64,000 bases of DNA from Thermococcus sp. CX2. Lineage in GTDB: Archaea; Methanobacteriota_B; Thermococci; Thermococcales; Thermococcaceae. The stretch is taken from the NCBI RefSeq assembly GCF_012027555.1, contig NZ_SNUQ01000005.1, forward strand, positions 1-64,000. The letters run 5' to 3'. Numbering within the stretch: position 1 is the first letter of the stretch; each line of letters opens with the position of its first letter. Under the pieces are notes generated by a model that worked only from the letters and a program-made list of their open reading frames with translations, made no database searches and was not told the origin of the DNA. This document shows, piece by piece, positions 26,789 to 36,106 of the stretch. The position numbers and the translations under genes were made by a program.

Positions 26789-28018
26789 TCAGGAAATCCA
26801 TGCAACGAGCTTTCTCACGCCTTCTCTGAGTTTCTCTTCGTCCTCTGGAGTCGGCCAGCCGCGCGATTCAACAGTGTCTACGTGGTCGAACTTGCTCCTC
26901 GTTATGAGGGTCTCTATCTTCTTTCCAGCAACGCCGCCCCAGCCAAAGGCGCCGACGATGAGGACGGGCTTCTCGTAGTTTGCCTTATCAACTATCTCAT
27001 AGAGAGCATAGCGTATCCTCGGGTGTATCTCGGCTTCGTAAGTTGAGGCTCCTATTATTATCGCCTCACTGTCGGGAATCTCCCCGAGGATGTCGCTAAC
27101 TGCCGGCGCCTCTTTGTCCGTGAACTTGTAGACTACCGGGTTGAAGCCGTGCTTCCTGAGCTCGTCCAAAACAATCTCCATCCTCCTCTCGACAAAGCCG
27201 TACATCGAGTCGTAGATGACGAGAACCTTGCCCTTCTTTACCTTCCCAGCACCGACAGCCTCGTAGTACTCAAAGATCCTGGCCGGATTCTTGCGCCAGA
27301 TGAGCCCGTGGCCCGGGAGTATCATCTTTGCTTCTTCAATTATGCCGAGGTCTTTGAGCTTCTTTATATTCTGGACTATGTACTTGTGGTAGTGGCCTAT
27401 GACCGTGACGATGTATTTCCTCACGTGGGGGAGGTACTCCTGAACGACCTTTTCGTCGCTGTCGTCAATGACTGGGGGAATGGAGTAGCCTCCGCCGGCG
27501 TCGCAGCTGAAGATGAGCTTATCCTCAACGACGTAGGTTATCATTGTGTCCGGCCAGTGCAGCCACGGGACGGTTATGAAGCGGAAGGTTTTTCCGCCGA
27601 TGTTAATCTCCTCGCCGTCCTTGATTGCGTAGAAGTTCTCGACGACCTTTTCTCCGTAGAATCCCTCAAGGAAGCGCTTCGCAAAGCTCGTGCCTATGAG
27701 CTGGGCCCTGTATCCGTTGGCCTCAAGAACTGCCGGAAGGGCCCCGCTGTGGTCCGGCTCGGTGTGATGGATGATGATGTGTGTTATCTCTTTGGGGTCA
27801 ACGATGCTCTTGAGGGCCTCCATGAATTCCTCTGTGTACTCTTTCTTGGTTATGTCAAAGAGAACAACGGCATCTTTGAGCTTCATGAGGTAAGCGTTGT
27901 AGGTTATGCCCTCCGGGATGTCCCAGGTGGCCTCGAAGTACTTGATCCTGTCGTCATCAATCCTTATGAGGTAAAGCTCGGGATCATCCAGTATTTTTTC
28001 AGTCCAGGCCTTTGGCAT
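26789..28018 (-). CDS. fprA: Flavodiiron protein (A-type flavoprotein)
   Basis: 409 residues. An N-terminal metallo-beta-lactamase-like diiron domain has HHTEPDHSG and the HWPDTM/CDAGG and GHGLIW ligands. A C-terminal flavodoxin domain (from about 255, VLVIYDSMYGFVERRM) binds FMN. It reduces oxygen to water (or NO) with rubredoxin as donor. The ATG at 28018 follows GGTGGTGATGG; two further in-frame starts lie just upstream. Last gene of a kor-prx-fdp series. Confidence 0.92.
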   Translation of the reverse strand: MPKAWTEKILDDPELYLIRIDDDRIKYFEATWDIPEGITYNAYLMKLKDAVVLFDITKKEYTEEFMEALKSIVDPKEITHIIIHHTEPDHSGALPAVLEANGYRAQLIGTSFAKRFLEGFYGEKVVENFYAIKDGEEINIGGKTFRFITVPWLHWPDTMITYVVEDKLIFSCDAGGGYSIPPVIDDSDEKVVQEYLPHVRKYIVTVIGHYHKYIVQNIKKLKDLGIIEEAKMILPGHGLIWRKNPARIFEYYEAVGAGKVKKGKVLVIYDSMYGFVERRMEIVLDELRKHGFNPVVYKFTDKEAPAVSDILGEIPDSEAIIIGASTYEAEIHPRIRYALYEIVDKANYEKPVLIVGAFGWGGVAGKKIETLITRSKFDHVDTVESRGWPTPEDEEKLREGVRKLVAWIS

Positions 28019-28059
28019 TGCCATCACCACCTTTGAGTTCTCTTTCCATGGTTATTAAT

Positions 28060-28512
28060 TCATCCCTTCAGGACTGCTAGTATCTCGTTTAAGTCCGGAA
28101 GCTCTCCGAGAGGATAGACCTTCACAAAAGCCACCCTGCCGTTTTCGTCTATTATCACGTTCGCCCTTTCCGAGATGCCATCCTTCTCCCTGAAGAGGCC
28201 GTACTTCCGGGCAACTTCCCCATGGGGCCAGAAGTCCGCCAGGATTCTGAGCTTTTTAAGGCTCATGTGCTCTGCCCATGCCTTCTTTGTGGGGACTGAA
28301 TCAACGCTTATTCCCACAGGAACAACGTTGAGCTCCTCAAGCTCATCGTAATGCTCCTCTAGGGCCTTCATTTGCCTTTCACAGATGTTCGTCCATGCTA
28401 AGGGGTGGAAAGAGAGCAGAACTCTCCTCCCCCTGAAGTCGCTCAGCCTGAACTCCTCCCCATTCTGGTCTTTCAAAACAAAATCCGGTGCAACATCACC
28501 AACTTTTACCAT
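28060..28512 (-). CDS. Peroxiredoxin, thioredoxin-fold (AhpE/Bcp type)
   Basis: 150 residues. VGDVAPDFVLKDQNGEEF, FHPLAWTNICERQMKAL with a peroxidatic cysteine near residue 44, and ISVDSVPTKKAWAEH. The usual PxxxT/SxxC is here PLAWTNIC. There is only one cysteine, so it is a 1-Cys type needing an external reductant. It starts one base after the korB stop. Confidence 0.85.
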   Translation of the reverse strand: MVKVGDVAPDFVLKDQNGEEFRLSDFRGRRVLLSFHPLAWTNICERQMKALEEHYDELEELNVVPVGISVDSVPTKKAWAEHMSLKKLRILADFWPHGEVARKYGLFREKDGISERANVIIDENGRVAFVKVYPLGELPDLNEILAVLKG

Positions 28513-28513
28513 T

Positions 28514-29404
28514 TCAGAGCCTCCTTTTAATATCTAGAATCTTTCTTATCTCCTCAACCTTCGGCTCCCTCTTCCACAGCGGCGTTTTGTCCCTCTTGTA
28601 GGCAGGAACGAGCTCTTCAAACGTGGGCTTTTCGTTGATGTAGAACACGCCGAGCGGGAGCGGATCGGTTTCAATCGCGCGCTTAAAGGCCGCTTCTCTG
28701 TCGTAGGGGTCATGGTCGTCCATCCAGTAGGTGTGCTCCCTGTACCAGGCGTAGGTGTTCACCTTGTTGAAGCTGACGCAGGGGTGGAAGATATCGACTA
28801 TGGCCAAACCTTTGTGCTCTATCGCCTTCTTTATTATCTCGACGCTCTCCCTGAAATACCCCATGAAGGTTCTCGCAACGAAGGAAGCATCGAGGGCTAT
28901 GGCAAGGGCAATGACGTTGAACGGCTCTTCGAAGACACCCCACGGCTGAGTGGGCGTCTTCATTCCCTTCATCGTTGTGGGAGAAGCCTGGCCCTTCGTG
29001 AGGCCGTATATCTGGTTGTCGTGAATAAGAACGGTTATGTCTGGGTTCCTTCTTATCGCGTGAAGGAGATGGTTGCCGCCTTCGGCGTACATGTCGCCGT
29101 CTCCACCCTCTGCTATGACGGTCAGCTCTGGATTCGCCACCTTCACTCCAGTTGCTATTGGAATGGCCCTACCGTGGAGCGTGTGGTAGCCGTTGACTTT
29201 TATGTAGTGGGGCATCTTTGCGGCCTGACCGATACCGCTGATTATTGCCACCTCGTTGGGGTTAAGGCCGAGCTCCGCCAGGGCCGTTGTGAGTATGTTC
29301 CTGATTCCGAAGTTGCCGCACCCTGGGCACCAGGCTATGTCCTGGCTCCCTGGCCTCTTCGGTTCGAAGCGGCTCTTGTCGACCTTCTCAACGTTGGGGT
29401 TCAT
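28514..29404 (-). CDS. korB: 2-oxoacid:ferredoxin oxidoreductase, beta subunit
   Basis: 296 residues, the TPP-binding subunit. [12 protein letters not shown] holds Fe-S cluster cysteines. [21 protein letters not shown] is the TPP/Mg motif, and [17 protein letters not shown] completes the family pattern; a further cysteine is in HPCVSFN. It oxidatively decarboxylates 2-oxoacids (2-oxoglutarate or pyruvate) to acyl-CoA, reducing ferredoxin. It overlaps korA by four bases. Confidence 0.92.
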   Translation of the reverse strand: MNPNVEKVDKSRFEPKRPGSQDIAWCPGCGNFGIRNILTTALAELGLNPNEVAIISGIGQAAKMPHYIKVNGYHTLHGRAIPIATGVKVANPELTVIAEGGDGDMYAEGGNHLLHAIRRNPDITVLIHDNQIYGLTKGQASPTTMKGMKTPTQPWGVFEEPFNVIALAIALDASFVARTFMGYFRESVEIIKKAIEHKGLAIVDIFHPCVSFNKVNTYAWYREHTYWMDDHDPYDREAAFKRAIETDPLPLGVFYINEKPTFEELVPAYKRDKTPLWKREPKVEEIRKILDIKRRL

Positions 29405-31113
29405 TCTACCACCACCTTGAGGGCATCGAGGACTTCTTCAACCGAGAAGGGCCTCCCATCGTACTTGAGAACCCTGTGATGAACCTCAACGCCAAGCTCC
29501 TTCCTTAGAAGCTCCGCGAACTGGCCCGTAACGTTGAGCTCGACGGCTATGATGGTCTTACCTTCGAAAAACTTCTTTGCCTCCAGGTTGAGCGGGTAGA
29601 GCCAGCTGAAGTGGAGCAGCGCTACATCGTCCCTACCGAGCTTCTCTATGGCCTCCTCAACAATGTGGAGCGTCGAGCCCCAGGCGACGATGATGTACTT
29701 GGCATCCTCCCCTCCGAGGAGTCTTGGCAGCGGTGCGTTCTTCCTGATGGTTTCGAGTTTTCTGATTGCCCTCTTCTCCTGCATTCTGACTGTGAGTTCT
29801 TCATCCTCTGTTATGTCGCCCCATTCGTCATGCTCGTTTCCGTTGGCTACAACAACATCCTCACCGTAACCTGGGATTGCCCTCGGCGATATTCCGTCCT
29901 CGGTGAGTTCATACCTCCTATAGCCGGGCTTTGCTTCGACTATGTGTTTTTCGACCTTGACCTTATCCAGCTCGAACTCGGGGAGGTTGTAGTAGGTATC
30001 CACAAGGTACTGGTCGGTGAGTATTATTACGGGTACCTGGTACCTGTCTGCCAGGTTGAATGCCTCAGTGCTCAGGTAGAATGCCTCCTCTATGTTGCCC
30101 GGGGCGAGGATAATCCTCGGGAAGTCCCCGTGGCCGGCGTGGAGAACGAGATTTAAGTCGCCCTGCATGGTTCTTGTGGGCAGGCCGGTTGCAGGTCCAG
30201 GCCTCTGGGCGAGGTGTATGACTATCGGGTTCTCGGCCATTCCAGCCAGGCTGAGCGCCTCGGTCATCAGGGCAAAGCCGCCGCCGGAGGTGGTTACCAT
30301 AGCCCTCGCTCCGGCGTACCAGGCTCCTAAGGCCATGTTGATTGCGGAAATCTCGTCCTCGACCTGCTCCACCACTATCCCGAAGTCCTCCGCATGCTGT
30401 GCCGCGAAAACTGCCACTCCCGTTGAGGGGCTCATCGGATAGAAGCTGAGGAAGTTCATACCCCCGGCGAGGGCACCAAGAGCCACAGCCTCGGCTCCGC
30501 TGAGGAGTATCTCGTCCCCGACCTTTTCGTCCCTTTGGACTTCTACCTTTACGGCGCCCTCCTCGAGGAGCTTGAGGCCGAGCTCGTAGCCCTTCTTTGC
30601 CGCCTCGATGTTCTTCTGAACAACGTTCTCGCCCTTGCTCCCGAAGCGCTCCTTCAGGTATTCCTCAACCGCCGAGAATTCGCCGCGGAAGATGCCAACG
30701 ACAATGCCCGCCGCTACGGTGTTGAGGTAGAGCTGACTGCCAACATCGAGCGCCATCTTGGTGAGGGGAACCTCGATGAAGTGGACCTTCTCGAGAAACT
30801 CCTCCTCGACGTTCTCCTTCTCGCCGATGACGACTGTGCTCTCCGATATCCTGTCCTTGACCCACGGAAGAACACCGCGCTTGAAGGGAATCAGAATGTC
30901 TATCTTCTTCACGAAAGCCCGTACTCTCTTGGATGAAACCCTTATCTCCGTGGTGTTTATGCCCCCACGAACGCGCGACATGTACTCCTTGTTTGCATAG
31001 ACGTTGTAGCCTGAGAACTTCAGCGTTCTGGTCAGAATCTCCTCGACGGTCTGGATGCCCTGTCCGGCCGCCCCACCTAAAACCACAGAAAGGTCTTCTC
31101 GAAACTCCACCAT
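29401..31113 (-). CDS. korA: 2-oxoacid:ferredoxin oxidoreductase, fused gamma-alpha subunit
   Basis: 570 residues. The N-terminal gamma domain (about 1-190) opens [19 protein letters not shown]. The alpha domain (from about 205) has [49 protein letters not shown] and [11 protein letters not shown] two-subunit enzyme with a gamma-alpha fusion is common in archaea; substrate specificity cannot be read from the sequence. The minus-strand TATA AATTATATAAA lies at about 31170-31180. Confidence 0.92.
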   Translation of the reverse strand: MVEFREDLSVVLGGAAGQGIQTVEEILTRTLKFSGYNVYANKEYMSRVRGGINTTEIRVSSKRVRAFVKKIDILIPFKRGVLPWVKDRISESTVVIGEKENVEEEFLEKVHFIEVPLTKMALDVGSQLYLNTVAAGIVVGIFRGEFSAVEEYLKERFGSKGENVVQKNIEAAKKGYELGLKLLEEGAVKVEVQRDEKVGDEILLSGAEAVALGALAGGMNFLSFYPMSPSTGVAVFAAQHAEDFGIVVEQVEDEISAINMALGAWYAGARAMVTTSGGGFALMTEALSLAGMAENPIVIHLAQRPGPATGLPTRTMQGDLNLVLHAGHGDFPRIILAPGNIEEAFYLSTEAFNLADRYQVPVIILTDQYLVDTYYNLPEFELDKVKVEKHIVEAKPGYRRYELTEDGISPRAIPGYGEDVVVANGNEHDEWGDITEDEELTVRMQEKRAIRKLETIRKNAPLPRLLGGEDAKYIIVAWGSTLHIVEEAIEKLGRDDVALLHFSWLYPLNLEAKKFFEGKTIIAVELNVTGQFAELLRKELGVEVHHRVLKYDGRPFSVEEVLDALKVVVE

Positions 31114-31203
31114 AGCACATCACTTCTGATTAAGTTCGACTTTCGACCTCATAAGGTTTGTGAATTAGATTTATATAATTTTCTTTTGCTACCCTAATGA
31201 TAG

Positions 31204-31389
31204 CTATAAGTGGTTTTTGAGCACAAATAGAACGAAGCCTATAGCCATTGCCCCCAGAATTAGGGCTATTGCAATTTCAAGCCTTGAAAAATCTCCAGTT
31301 TCCTTGCTTTCTCTCAGAAACTCTTTTTGTTTTGTCTCCGCAATTCGGACAGAATCTCCAATGGTCTTCTGATCAGTTATTATCCTCAT
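31204..31389 (-). CDS. Small tail-anchored membrane protein
   Basis: 61 residues: a charged soluble N-terminus (MRIITDQKTIGDSVRIAETK) and a C-terminal helix (LEIAIALILGAMAIGFVLFVL) ending in KNHL. The ATG at 31389 follows GGTGGT and a good TATA (CTTATATATTTT, about 31419-31430), so it is likely its own transcription unit. No family recognised. In-frame extension upstream would run through the promoter. Confidence 0.6.
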   Translation of the reverse strand: MRIITDQKTIGDSVRIAETKQKEFLRESKETGDFSRLEIAIALILGAMAIGFVLFVLKNHL

Positions 31390-31708
31390 CAAACCACCGC
31401 TACGATGTATTTCTCTTTCAAAATATATAAGCCTTTTGGGAGAAATTGAGTAAATCCAGATGGTTCCGAAAATGTTAATAATCATGACGAGAAACTGACT
31501 ATGATAGTCCCACTGAAGATACTGACAAGGAAGTTTTTGACAGTCTTGAGGAGTCGTGGATGTAATATCAGGATGGAAAGTAGAGAATCCAACATATGAA
31601 CTCGTCTCGCTGGAGAAACCGGGCACCACGAGGTAGTGATCTTGAGTAGGAAAAATAATCACCTGTCTTGTAGATGATAAGATTGAGGGTATCCCTCCAA
31701 ATGGATGT
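31390..31708. other. Intergenic region between the tail-anchored protein and the PadR regulator
   Basis: Apart from the promoter of the small protein, nothing convincing is seen. A 33-codon plus-strand ORF starting at about 31501 has no ribosome binding site. No strong palindrome was noticed. Confidence 0.35.
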
Positions 31709-32212
31709 TCAGGGGTTCCTTTTAAGCTCCTCTCTTCTCTCCTCCAGCTTTTTCTTCAGAGCCTCTATCTGTGTATTTAGAGTCTCGCGGATGTTCTCAA
31801 GGAGCTTGAGGTATTCCTCTAGGGTTTCAGTTTCCATTTCACGTCCGTACCCCATCGTCTCTAACTTTTCTCTCAGCATTATGTGGTACTGAACAGCCAT
31901 ATAAAGACCTCTGAGTGCAACTTCGTTCGCTTCTTTCAGGTATGTCCAGCCCTTGTCAGTTAGGGAGTATTTTACCAGCCTTCTCTTCCCCCGGTACTCT
32001 TCATGAGGTTCTATAAGACCCTCCTCGACCATCTTGTTCAGCATGGGGTAAAGGTTGCCATAACTCGGCTTCCAGACGCCGGAGGTGATGTTCTCTATCT
32101 CCTTGATTATCTCGTAGCCGTGAGCCTTCCCCTTGAGGGCGATTATCAGGAGTATCATGTTCCTCATGGGCACCGTGAACATGTTCCTCATGACACTCGC
32201 TTCGGATGACAT
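31709..32212 (-). CDS. PadR-family transcriptional regulator
   Basis: 167 residues. The winged helix (about 10-85) has the PadR pattern MILLIIALKGKAHGYEIIKEI, WKPSYGNLYPMLNKMVEEGLI and RRLVKYSLTDKG. The C-terminal helices (about 90-165, ending in a lysine/glutamate-rich coiled coil EALKKKLEERREELK) dimerise. The start at 32212 follows GGTGTGG. A perfect palindrome over its promoter suggests autoregulation. It is divergent from the Fe-S protein gene at 32418. Confidence 0.85.
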   Translation of the reverse strand: MSSEASVMRNMFTVPMRNMILLIIALKGKAHGYEIIKEIENITSGVWKPSYGNLYPMLNKMVEEGLIEPHEEYRGKRRLVKYSLTDKGWTYLKEANEVALRGLYMAVQYHIMLREKLETMGYGREMETETLEEYLKLLENIRETLNTQIEALKKKLEERREELKRNP

Positions 32213-32246
32213 GGGCCACACCGCCGAAAGGCTCATAATCTGAGCG

Positions 32247-32269
32247 AATATATCGAGAGTAGATATATT
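32247..32269 (-). promoter_or_regulatory. Perfect inverted repeat AATATATC-N7-GATATATT at the padR promoter
   Basis: Eight-base arms at 32247-32254 and 32262-32269, containing the TATA-like GATATATT 35-55 bases upstream of padR. The 23-base footprint and spacing suit a PadR dimer. It lies between divergent genes and could control both. Confidence 0.6.
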
Positions 32270-32417
32270 GACTTTGGATGCATCCTTAATATGTTGAGAG
32301 GTGAACTTAAAAGGTTTGAGGAAGCAGGCTGCGGGGACGATAAAAAAGAACTGGCTAAGGGTAAAAATGATAAAAAGCGCATAACCTATCAAATTATTCG
32401 AGTTAGGGGTGTGATAG

Positions 32418-33407
32418 ATGACCAGTCTGAAAGTCAAGCTCGCCAGAAAGTTCGTCTCCTTCGTCCTCCCCGACGTTAGAAAGCTCGTACCTCCAGGGAC
32501 ACAGGTGATTGAGCCTTCTCCCTCTTCCTTCGACGGCAGAACTGTCCCGGAAGTTGTTGCCATCCATGGCCGCCCCGGGATTCACATCCTCAAGATGCTC
32601 GTCATCATCCCATACCTCATCAAAACTGCATACTACGCGCGCAAAAGCATTAAAAGCGTCCGCAAAAACCCTAAAAACCCAAAGAGAGTGGCCGATGAGG
32701 AGTTTTTCCGCGAGCTTGAGGCGTATGCGAAAGAGCTCGGCGTCTCGGCCATCGGCTATACCGAGGTTCCGGTGGAGTACATCTTCAAAAACAGGGCCCT
32801 CCTCTTCAAGAACGCTATTGTCCTTCTAATGGACATGAGAAAGGAGCGTATAGAGAAGGCTCTTGGCTTAGTTGCTGGTATGGAAGTGTGGAGGACCTAC
32901 GCCGAGCTCAGTAAAGTGGTCTACAAACTCTCCGAGTTCCTGAGGGAGCGGGGCTATGCTGCCCAGCCCGACCCTCCGATAGGCGGGAGCACCAACTTTC
33001 CCCTCCTCGCACAAAAGGCAGGCCTCGGCTACATAGGGAAGCACTCCCTCCTTATATCGGAGCGGAATGGTCCATCCCAGAGGATAGCGGCAATATACAC
33101 GAGCATAGAGAATCTTCCCCACACCGATGATAGGGTGGATCTTTACTCGTGGATTCCTGAGTTCTGCGAGGTCTGCAACCGCTGCGTCTCGGCCTGCCCA
33201 GCAAACGCTATTTACCTAAAACCAAAAATTCTCGAGGATGGCCGCAAACAGTACGTAGATTATAAGAAATGTGCGGTAGTGTTCTCCAAGACCCTTGGAT
33301 GTGGTATCTGCATTAAAGAGTGTACTTTTTTCAAGGGGGAGTTTTTCAGGATAAAAAAGGCCTATGAGAAAATATCAAGCAGAAAAACTCAACAGTCCTT
33401 TAAGTAG
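32418..33407 (+). CDS. Fe-S protein of the QueG / reductive-dehalogenase-like family (no corrinoid signature seen)
   Basis: 329 residues. The central domain (about 90-240) carries LGVSAIGYTEVP, NAIVLLMDM and AQKAGLGYIGKHSLLIS, the pattern seen in epoxyqueuosine reductase and RdhA catalytic domains. The C-terminus has two [4Fe-4S] motifs, CEVCNRCVSACP and C-x9-GCGICIKEC (the last Pro is replaced by Thr). The substrate is unknown. A basic segment around residues 70-95 could interact with nucleic acid or membrane. ATG after GGGGTGTGATAG. Confidence 0.75.
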   Translation: MTSLKVKLARKFVSFVLPDVRKLVPPGTQVIEPSPSSFDGRTVPEVVAIHGRPGIHILKMLVIIPYLIKTAYYARKSIKSVRKNPKNPKRVADEEFFRELEAYAKELGVSAIGYTEVPVEYIFKNRALLFKNAIVLLMDMRKERIEKALGLVAGMEVWRTYAELSKVVYKLSEFLRERGYAAQPDPPIGGSTNFPLLAQKAGLGYIGKHSLLISERNGPSQRIAAIYTSIENLPHTDDRVDLYSWIPEFCEVCNRCVSACPANAIYLKPKILEDGRKQYVDYKKCAVVFSKTLGCGICIKECTFFKGEFFRIKKAYEKISSRKTQQSFK

Positions 33408-33723
33408 GTGGAGAATCGACCCCGCGACGGCCGTCATCGTTGGCGGTCTCTGGGGCGTCCTGACGGAGCAGGCCTTTGCAGGCTTCTTCATACTCCTCTC
33501 TGGAAGTCCAACTTTCATTCCCTTCGCCCTGATGGTCTTTTCGGTTTACGGCTTCTTCGTTCTTGCATCGCTCCTCCTCTACCGTGAGGAGCTGTCAGAA
33601 ACCGGAAGGGAATCGCGCTGGGCACCGGTGGTGCTTTTCGTGATGATGCTCGTGGTTTCAATAGGTGTATGGTTCCTCTGGGACGGGTTCCTTTCTCTTT
33701 TTGGCTTTGAAGGGGGTGGTTGA
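33364..33723 (+). CDS. Small membrane protein overlapping the Fe-S protein gene
   Basis: 119 residues, three hydrophobic helices (about 22-45, 50-72, 85-110), unknown family. The first 44 bases overlap the 3' end of the preceding gene in another frame and no later start is available, so the pair is probably translationally coupled. Confidence 0.6.
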   Translation: MRKYQAEKLNSPLSRWRIDPATAVIVGGLWGVLTEQAFAGFFILLSGSPTFIPFALMVFSVYGFFVLASLLLYREELSETGRESRWAPVVLFVMMLVVSIGVWFLWDGFLSLFGFEGGG

Positions 33724-33736
33724 TAAAAAGAAAAGC

Positions 33737-34090
33737 TCAGAGCTCCTCTATAACTCCCTTGACGACCTCCAGGGGCTCTTTGATTATGTCGAGCACGTCG
33801 TCGGCGGTGTTGATGGCCACGTAGGTTTCGCCGTCCTTCTCGTAGAAGAGCACCGGACACGGCGCGAAGGAGCCTATCTCGTATTCCTTCTTGGTCATCT
33901 CGTAGAAGACCTTTGGGTTGCAGACGTAGAGTATCCTGTAGGGCTCCATCTCGACCCCGAGGTTGTTCTTGATAACATCGCTTGGCGTGAAATCAAGGAT
34001 CACTTTGTAGCCCCTCTTTGCGAGCTCCTCCCTAAACTTCTTTTCGGCTTCCTCAACGCTCATCCCAACCTTCCTTCTGTATCTGAACAT
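33737..34090 (-). CDS. DUF302 family protein
   Basis: 117 residues. FRYRRKVGMSVEEAEKKFREELAKRGYKVI, YRILYVCNPKVFYEMTKKEYEIGSFAPCPVLFYEKDG and YVAINTAD follow the DUF302 pattern with two cysteines (CNP and PCP). Function of the family is unknown; it recurs beside redox and sulfur proteins. Two paralogues are at 46002 and 52989. The gene lies 12 bases downstream of the thioredoxin-CcdA fusion and may be cotranscribed with it. Confidence 0.82.
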   Translation of the reverse strand: MFRYRRKVGMSVEEAEKKFREELAKRGYKVILDFTPSDVIKNNLGVEMEPYRILYVCNPKVFYEMTKKEYEIGSFAPCPVLFYEKDGETYVAINTADDVLDIIKEPLEVVKGVIEEL

Positions 34091-34102
34091 TTTTCCACCT
34101 CC

Positions 34103-35398
34103 TCAGAGTTTTGAGAGGCCCTCAAAGAGGGCGCTCCAGAGCTTTAACGGTGTGAGTTCTGTGAGCATAAGCAGGCCGAGGAGCACGAGGATTACACCCA
34201 AGGCCCGTTCCCACCTTGCTTTGCCAGACTTGCCGAGGCTTATCCTCCCCGAGAGGAACTTCCTGTTTATCCAGTCCCCCAGGTCTTTCGAGGAGGTAAT
34301 CAGGTAAACCGTCAGCCCCATGCCAAGGCCGTAGGTTCCCATCACGATTATCCCGCTTAGGGTGTCGCCGCTTAGTGCGGCAGTAATGACGGCGAAGCCG
34401 ACGTAAGGGGCTATGCAGCCGAGCCACGTGGCCCCCAAGGCCGAGCCGAGGGCGAAGTCATACAGCTTTCCTCTCTTCGACGCCACCTTATCCGATGCCG
34501 AAAAGCTCAGGAACCTCTCAAGCTTGGCGCTTACGCTCTCGCTCAGGAAGCCCAGGCCAATCACTATGAAGCCGAGGCCGCCTATGAGGTACAGGGCTCC
34601 CCTTATCTGGGCCGCATAGGAACCAAAACTACCCGCCAGAGCGCCCAGGAGGGCGAAAGATAACACCATGCCCGCTATTATCAGCTCCACGCTCCTCCTC
34701 GCGAAAGTGAGGGAGAAAGTGCCGACTATGAGGGGCAGGACGCAGGGTGAGAAGACGCTCAGTATTCCGGCCGAGAATATCGGCAGGAGAACCGCGAGGG
34801 TGAGGTTTGTGTTGTTTTCCTGGGCCTGGGACGTTGCAGTTTCCGTGGTTTGAGTTTGTTCCCCTCCTTGGGGGTTTTCATCGCTCCCCACTGCAGTCTT
34901 TACGAAGAACTCCAAACCATCAGGATTGAGCGCACCGATCGCTACTCCCTTCAGGATTCTGGTGCCGTTCTCGACCTTGAATATTACCATCGTTGGCGTC
35001 CCCGGAACGCCGACGCTTATCTCTTCCCCCGGAGTTTTTGGCCTGTAGTAGCCGGCGTTGTCGGGCTGGATGACCACAACGTCATCGTAAACCCTGTATC
35101 TGAGCGTTGTAAGGGAGCGCGCTTTGTAAACGTCGATGGAAACAAGGTTCAATCTCGAAAGGGCCTCCTTGGCTTTCTCAGTCGGGAAAACGCTCGTCTT
35201 CATGTAGTTGCATGCCGGACAGCTCTCCGAGTGGTAGAAGATGAAAAAGTACTCTCCATCATGGGCCTTGATGAGGTTATCCAGCCCTTCCCCGGTCGAG
35301 ACATCGTGGAAGGTTAGCTCGCCGTATCTGACTTCTCCGGCTCTTACACTTCCTGCAAAAAGAAGTATCAGGATGATGATTATTAGCGCCTTCTTCAC
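34103..35398 (-). CDS. Thioredoxin-domain / CcdA transmembrane disulfide transporter fusion
   Basis: 431 residues: signal peptide, thioredoxin-like extracytoplasmic domain (about 22-165) with CPAC in FYHSESCPACNYMKT and cis-Pro GVPGTPTM. A Gln/Thr linker (170-195) follows, then a six-helix CcdA domain with the two redox cysteines in FSPCVLPLIVG and WLGCIAPYVG. It moves electrons from cytoplasmic thioredoxin across the membrane to reduce external disulfides, with the receiving thioredoxin built in. Confidence 0.88.
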   Translation of the reverse strand: MKKALIIIILILLFAGSVRAGEVRYGELTFHDVSTGEGLDNLIKAHDGEYFFIFYHSESCPACNYMKTSVFPTEKAKEALSRLNLVSIDVYKARSLTTLRYRVYDDVVVIQPDNAGYYRPKTPGEEISVGVPGTPTMVIFKVENGTRILKGVAIGALNPDGLEFFVKTAVGSDENPQGGEQTQTTETATSQAQENNTNLTLAVLLPIFSAGILSVFSPCVLPLIVGTFSLTFARRSVELIIAGMVLSFALLGALAGSFGSYAAQIRGALYLIGGLGFIVIGLGFLSESVSAKLERFLSFSASDKVASKRGKLYDFALGSALGATWLGCIAPYVGFAVITAALSGDTLSGIIVMGTYGLGMGLTVYLITSSKDLGDWINRKFLSGRISLGKSGKARWERALGVILVLLGLLMLTELTPLKLWSALFEGLSKL

Positions 35399-35457
35399 AC
35401 TATCACCTTAGGAAATAAAGATTTAAAAGTAAAAACCTTTTCTTGAAGCTTTTTTCA

Positions 35458-35787
35458 TCAAAAAGTCATCGGGACGTAACCTTTTTCGAGGTAGTCCGCT
35501 ATTATCTTCCCCACGTATTCCACTCTGGTGTACTTTTCCAGCTTTACTGCAAAACCCCCATCCTCGGCTATCCTTCTGCACGAAAGGGGAAGCTTGCCCA
35601 GCTCCCTCAGCCTCTCAATCCACTGGAGAAATTTCCCATCTCCCTCCGCAATCTTCCTTTCGATGGGCCCGAAAAGTATCACCTCAACGTCCTCTACCCA
35701 CTTGTATTTCAAAGCGTTGGTAGCCCACATGAAGCCTACCAAAGCTTTTTCGTCCTCACTGGAGATTATAACAAGCGCTTTTACCAT
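35458..35787 (-). CDS. DsrE-family protein
   Basis: 109 residues, a DsrE/F-like alpha/beta fold (MVKALVIISSEDEKALVGFMWATNA, VEVILFGPIERKIAEGD). One cysteine (LSCRRIAEDGGF) sits where DsrE-like sulfurtransferases carry the persulfide. Likely a sulfur-relay or redox small protein. It is downstream of the CxxC protein by two bases. Confidence 0.72.
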   Translation of the reverse strand: MVKALVIISSEDEKALVGFMWATNALKYKWVEDVEVILFGPIERKIAEGDGKFLQWIERLRELGKLPLSCRRIAEDGGFAVKLEKYTRVEYVGKIIADYLEKGYVPMTF

Positions 35788-35789
35788 CT

Positions 35790-35996
35790 CTACCCCTCCA
35801 GGGCCTTTATGAATTCTTCAAAACTCCTTGTTGAAATCTCCCTTTCCATAACTATGACGTTTATGTTGCCGCATTCATATTTGGCGCACAAACCGATGCA
35901 TTCCTCAACGCTGACTTCGTAGCCCTTCTCTTGGAGGAGCTTGACGACTTCCTCCAAGTAATCACCAGCACAGAATTTGCAAACCTTGGCTTTCAT
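35790..35996 (-). CDS. Small cysteine-rich protein (DUF1450-like), possible metal or Fe-S binder
   Basis: 68 residues with CKFC at the N-terminus and CIGLCAKYEC in the middle: five cysteines in a short alpha/beta chain. The layout resembles DUF1450/thin thioredoxin-like [2Fe-2S] proteins. The ATG at 35996 follows GGTGATAAG. It forms an operon with the DsrE gene. Confidence 0.65.
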   Translation of the reverse strand: MKAKVCKFCAGDYLEEVVKLLQEKGYEVSVEECIGLCAKYECGNINVIVMEREISTRSFEEFIKALEG

Positions 35997-36106
35997 CTTA
36001 TCACCCAAAAGTGTTTCGGAGGTACATCTTTTTGGTCTCACTATTTCTAATGTGAAAAGTCTCCAAGTTTTTCAGTTTTCAAAATGTAAATGAAATCGGG
36101 ATGCCC

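Noticed and set aside
27149-28036. 295-codon plus-strand open frame
   Set aside because: Antisense of the flavodiiron protein, whose motifs are unambiguous.
31501-31599. 33-codon plus-strand ORF
   Set aside because: No ribosome binding site, no recognisable sequence, not retained.
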